Position numbers and translations under genes: made by a program | Shown here: piece by piece, positions 18,133-18,161 of the stretch | Layout: each line of letters starts with the position of its first letter | Numbering within the stretch: the first letter of the stretch is position 1 | The notes under the pieces: generated by a model | Told to the model about the DNA's origin: nothing | The model's database searches: none | Seen by the model: the letters and a program-made list of their open reading frames with translations, nothing else | Assembly: GCA_900617975.1 (NCBI GenBank) | Contig: UZAE01013901.1 | Coordinates: 1-18,161 of the forward strand | DNA: 18,161 nt | Source: Rodentolepis nana | Taxonomy: Eukaryota > Platyhelminthes > Cestoda > Cyclophyllidea > Hymenolepididae | Direction of reading: 5' to 3'

Positions 18133-18161
18133 GATATACTAATGTAAAAAAATGTATCAGT

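Larger units (their letters stand above)
16844..18161 (+). mobile_element. LINE2, continuation after mariner (RT core deleted)
   Basis: Resumes the endonuclease at HYNGTRTT, then a linker (NLSWNFEKADWPRLKNLLED) typical of the region between endonuclease and reverse transcriptase, then AKRTTFDNFISNINYQS. The frame is broken many times. Around 17740-17770 it reaches the start of the RT (FSPLNLNSAIKQLKC), but within ~130 bases the RNase H domain begins, so nearly the whole RT, including the YxDD-containing palm, is missing. The element continues past the window edge. Confidence 0.8.

Overview
The window is eukaryotic nuclear DNA: AT-rich, with GT-AG introns, long non-coding stretches and abundant retrotransposon debris. 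The repeats (LINEs with a C-terminal RNase H and CX2CX9HX3C motif, an irritans-type mariner) together with an invertebrate IRF gene suggest an arthropod, most likely a chelicerate such as an orb-weaving spider. That assignment is inference from remembered repeat style, not from a search.

Left arm, 1-3591: a cluster of repeats. Four copies of a ~310-bp SINE-like element lie at 1-312, 1099-1409, 1901-2100 and, reversed, 2820-3112. A short 5'-truncated minus-strand LINE (LINE1) with a 14-bp target-site duplication spans 751-3577. Single N bases at 1098 and 3245 flank a 2,146-bp block, and the 83 bases before the first N are identical to the 83 bases after the second N. This is the signature of an assembly join, so the middle block is probably misplaced or an alternative path.

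Centre, 3592-9786: two intact-looking genes that converge. An interferon regulatory factor (IRF) gene lies at 4265-6097 on the plus strand, with a full tryptophan-pentad DNA-binding domain, an IRF-association domain, a 75-bp in-frame intron and an acidic tail. A three-exon homeobox gene (exons 9570-9786, 9076-9266 and 7528-7734, minus strand) has an eh1 Groucho-type motif and a 60-residue homeodomain split by an intron between homeodomain positions 44 and 45. The exon phases join cleanly to give 204 residues.

Right-centre, 9787-14904: mostly unrecognised AT-rich sequence. It holds a long G tract and, at 14203-14289, a minus-strand sequence resembling the 3' two thirds of 5S rRNA; a weaker 5S-like match lies at 13824-13888.

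Right arm, 14905-18161: a decayed plus-strand LINE (LINE2) with endonuclease remnant, no RT core and a partial RNase H. It is split by a 1,300-bp mariner that has perfect TA duplications and a frameshifted transposase. The head of LINE2 matches the 5' part of the SINE-like element and the tail of LINE1 matches its 3' part, so the short element looks like a head-plus-tail non-autonomous derivative of this LINE family. It also keeps a short open frame in at least two copies.
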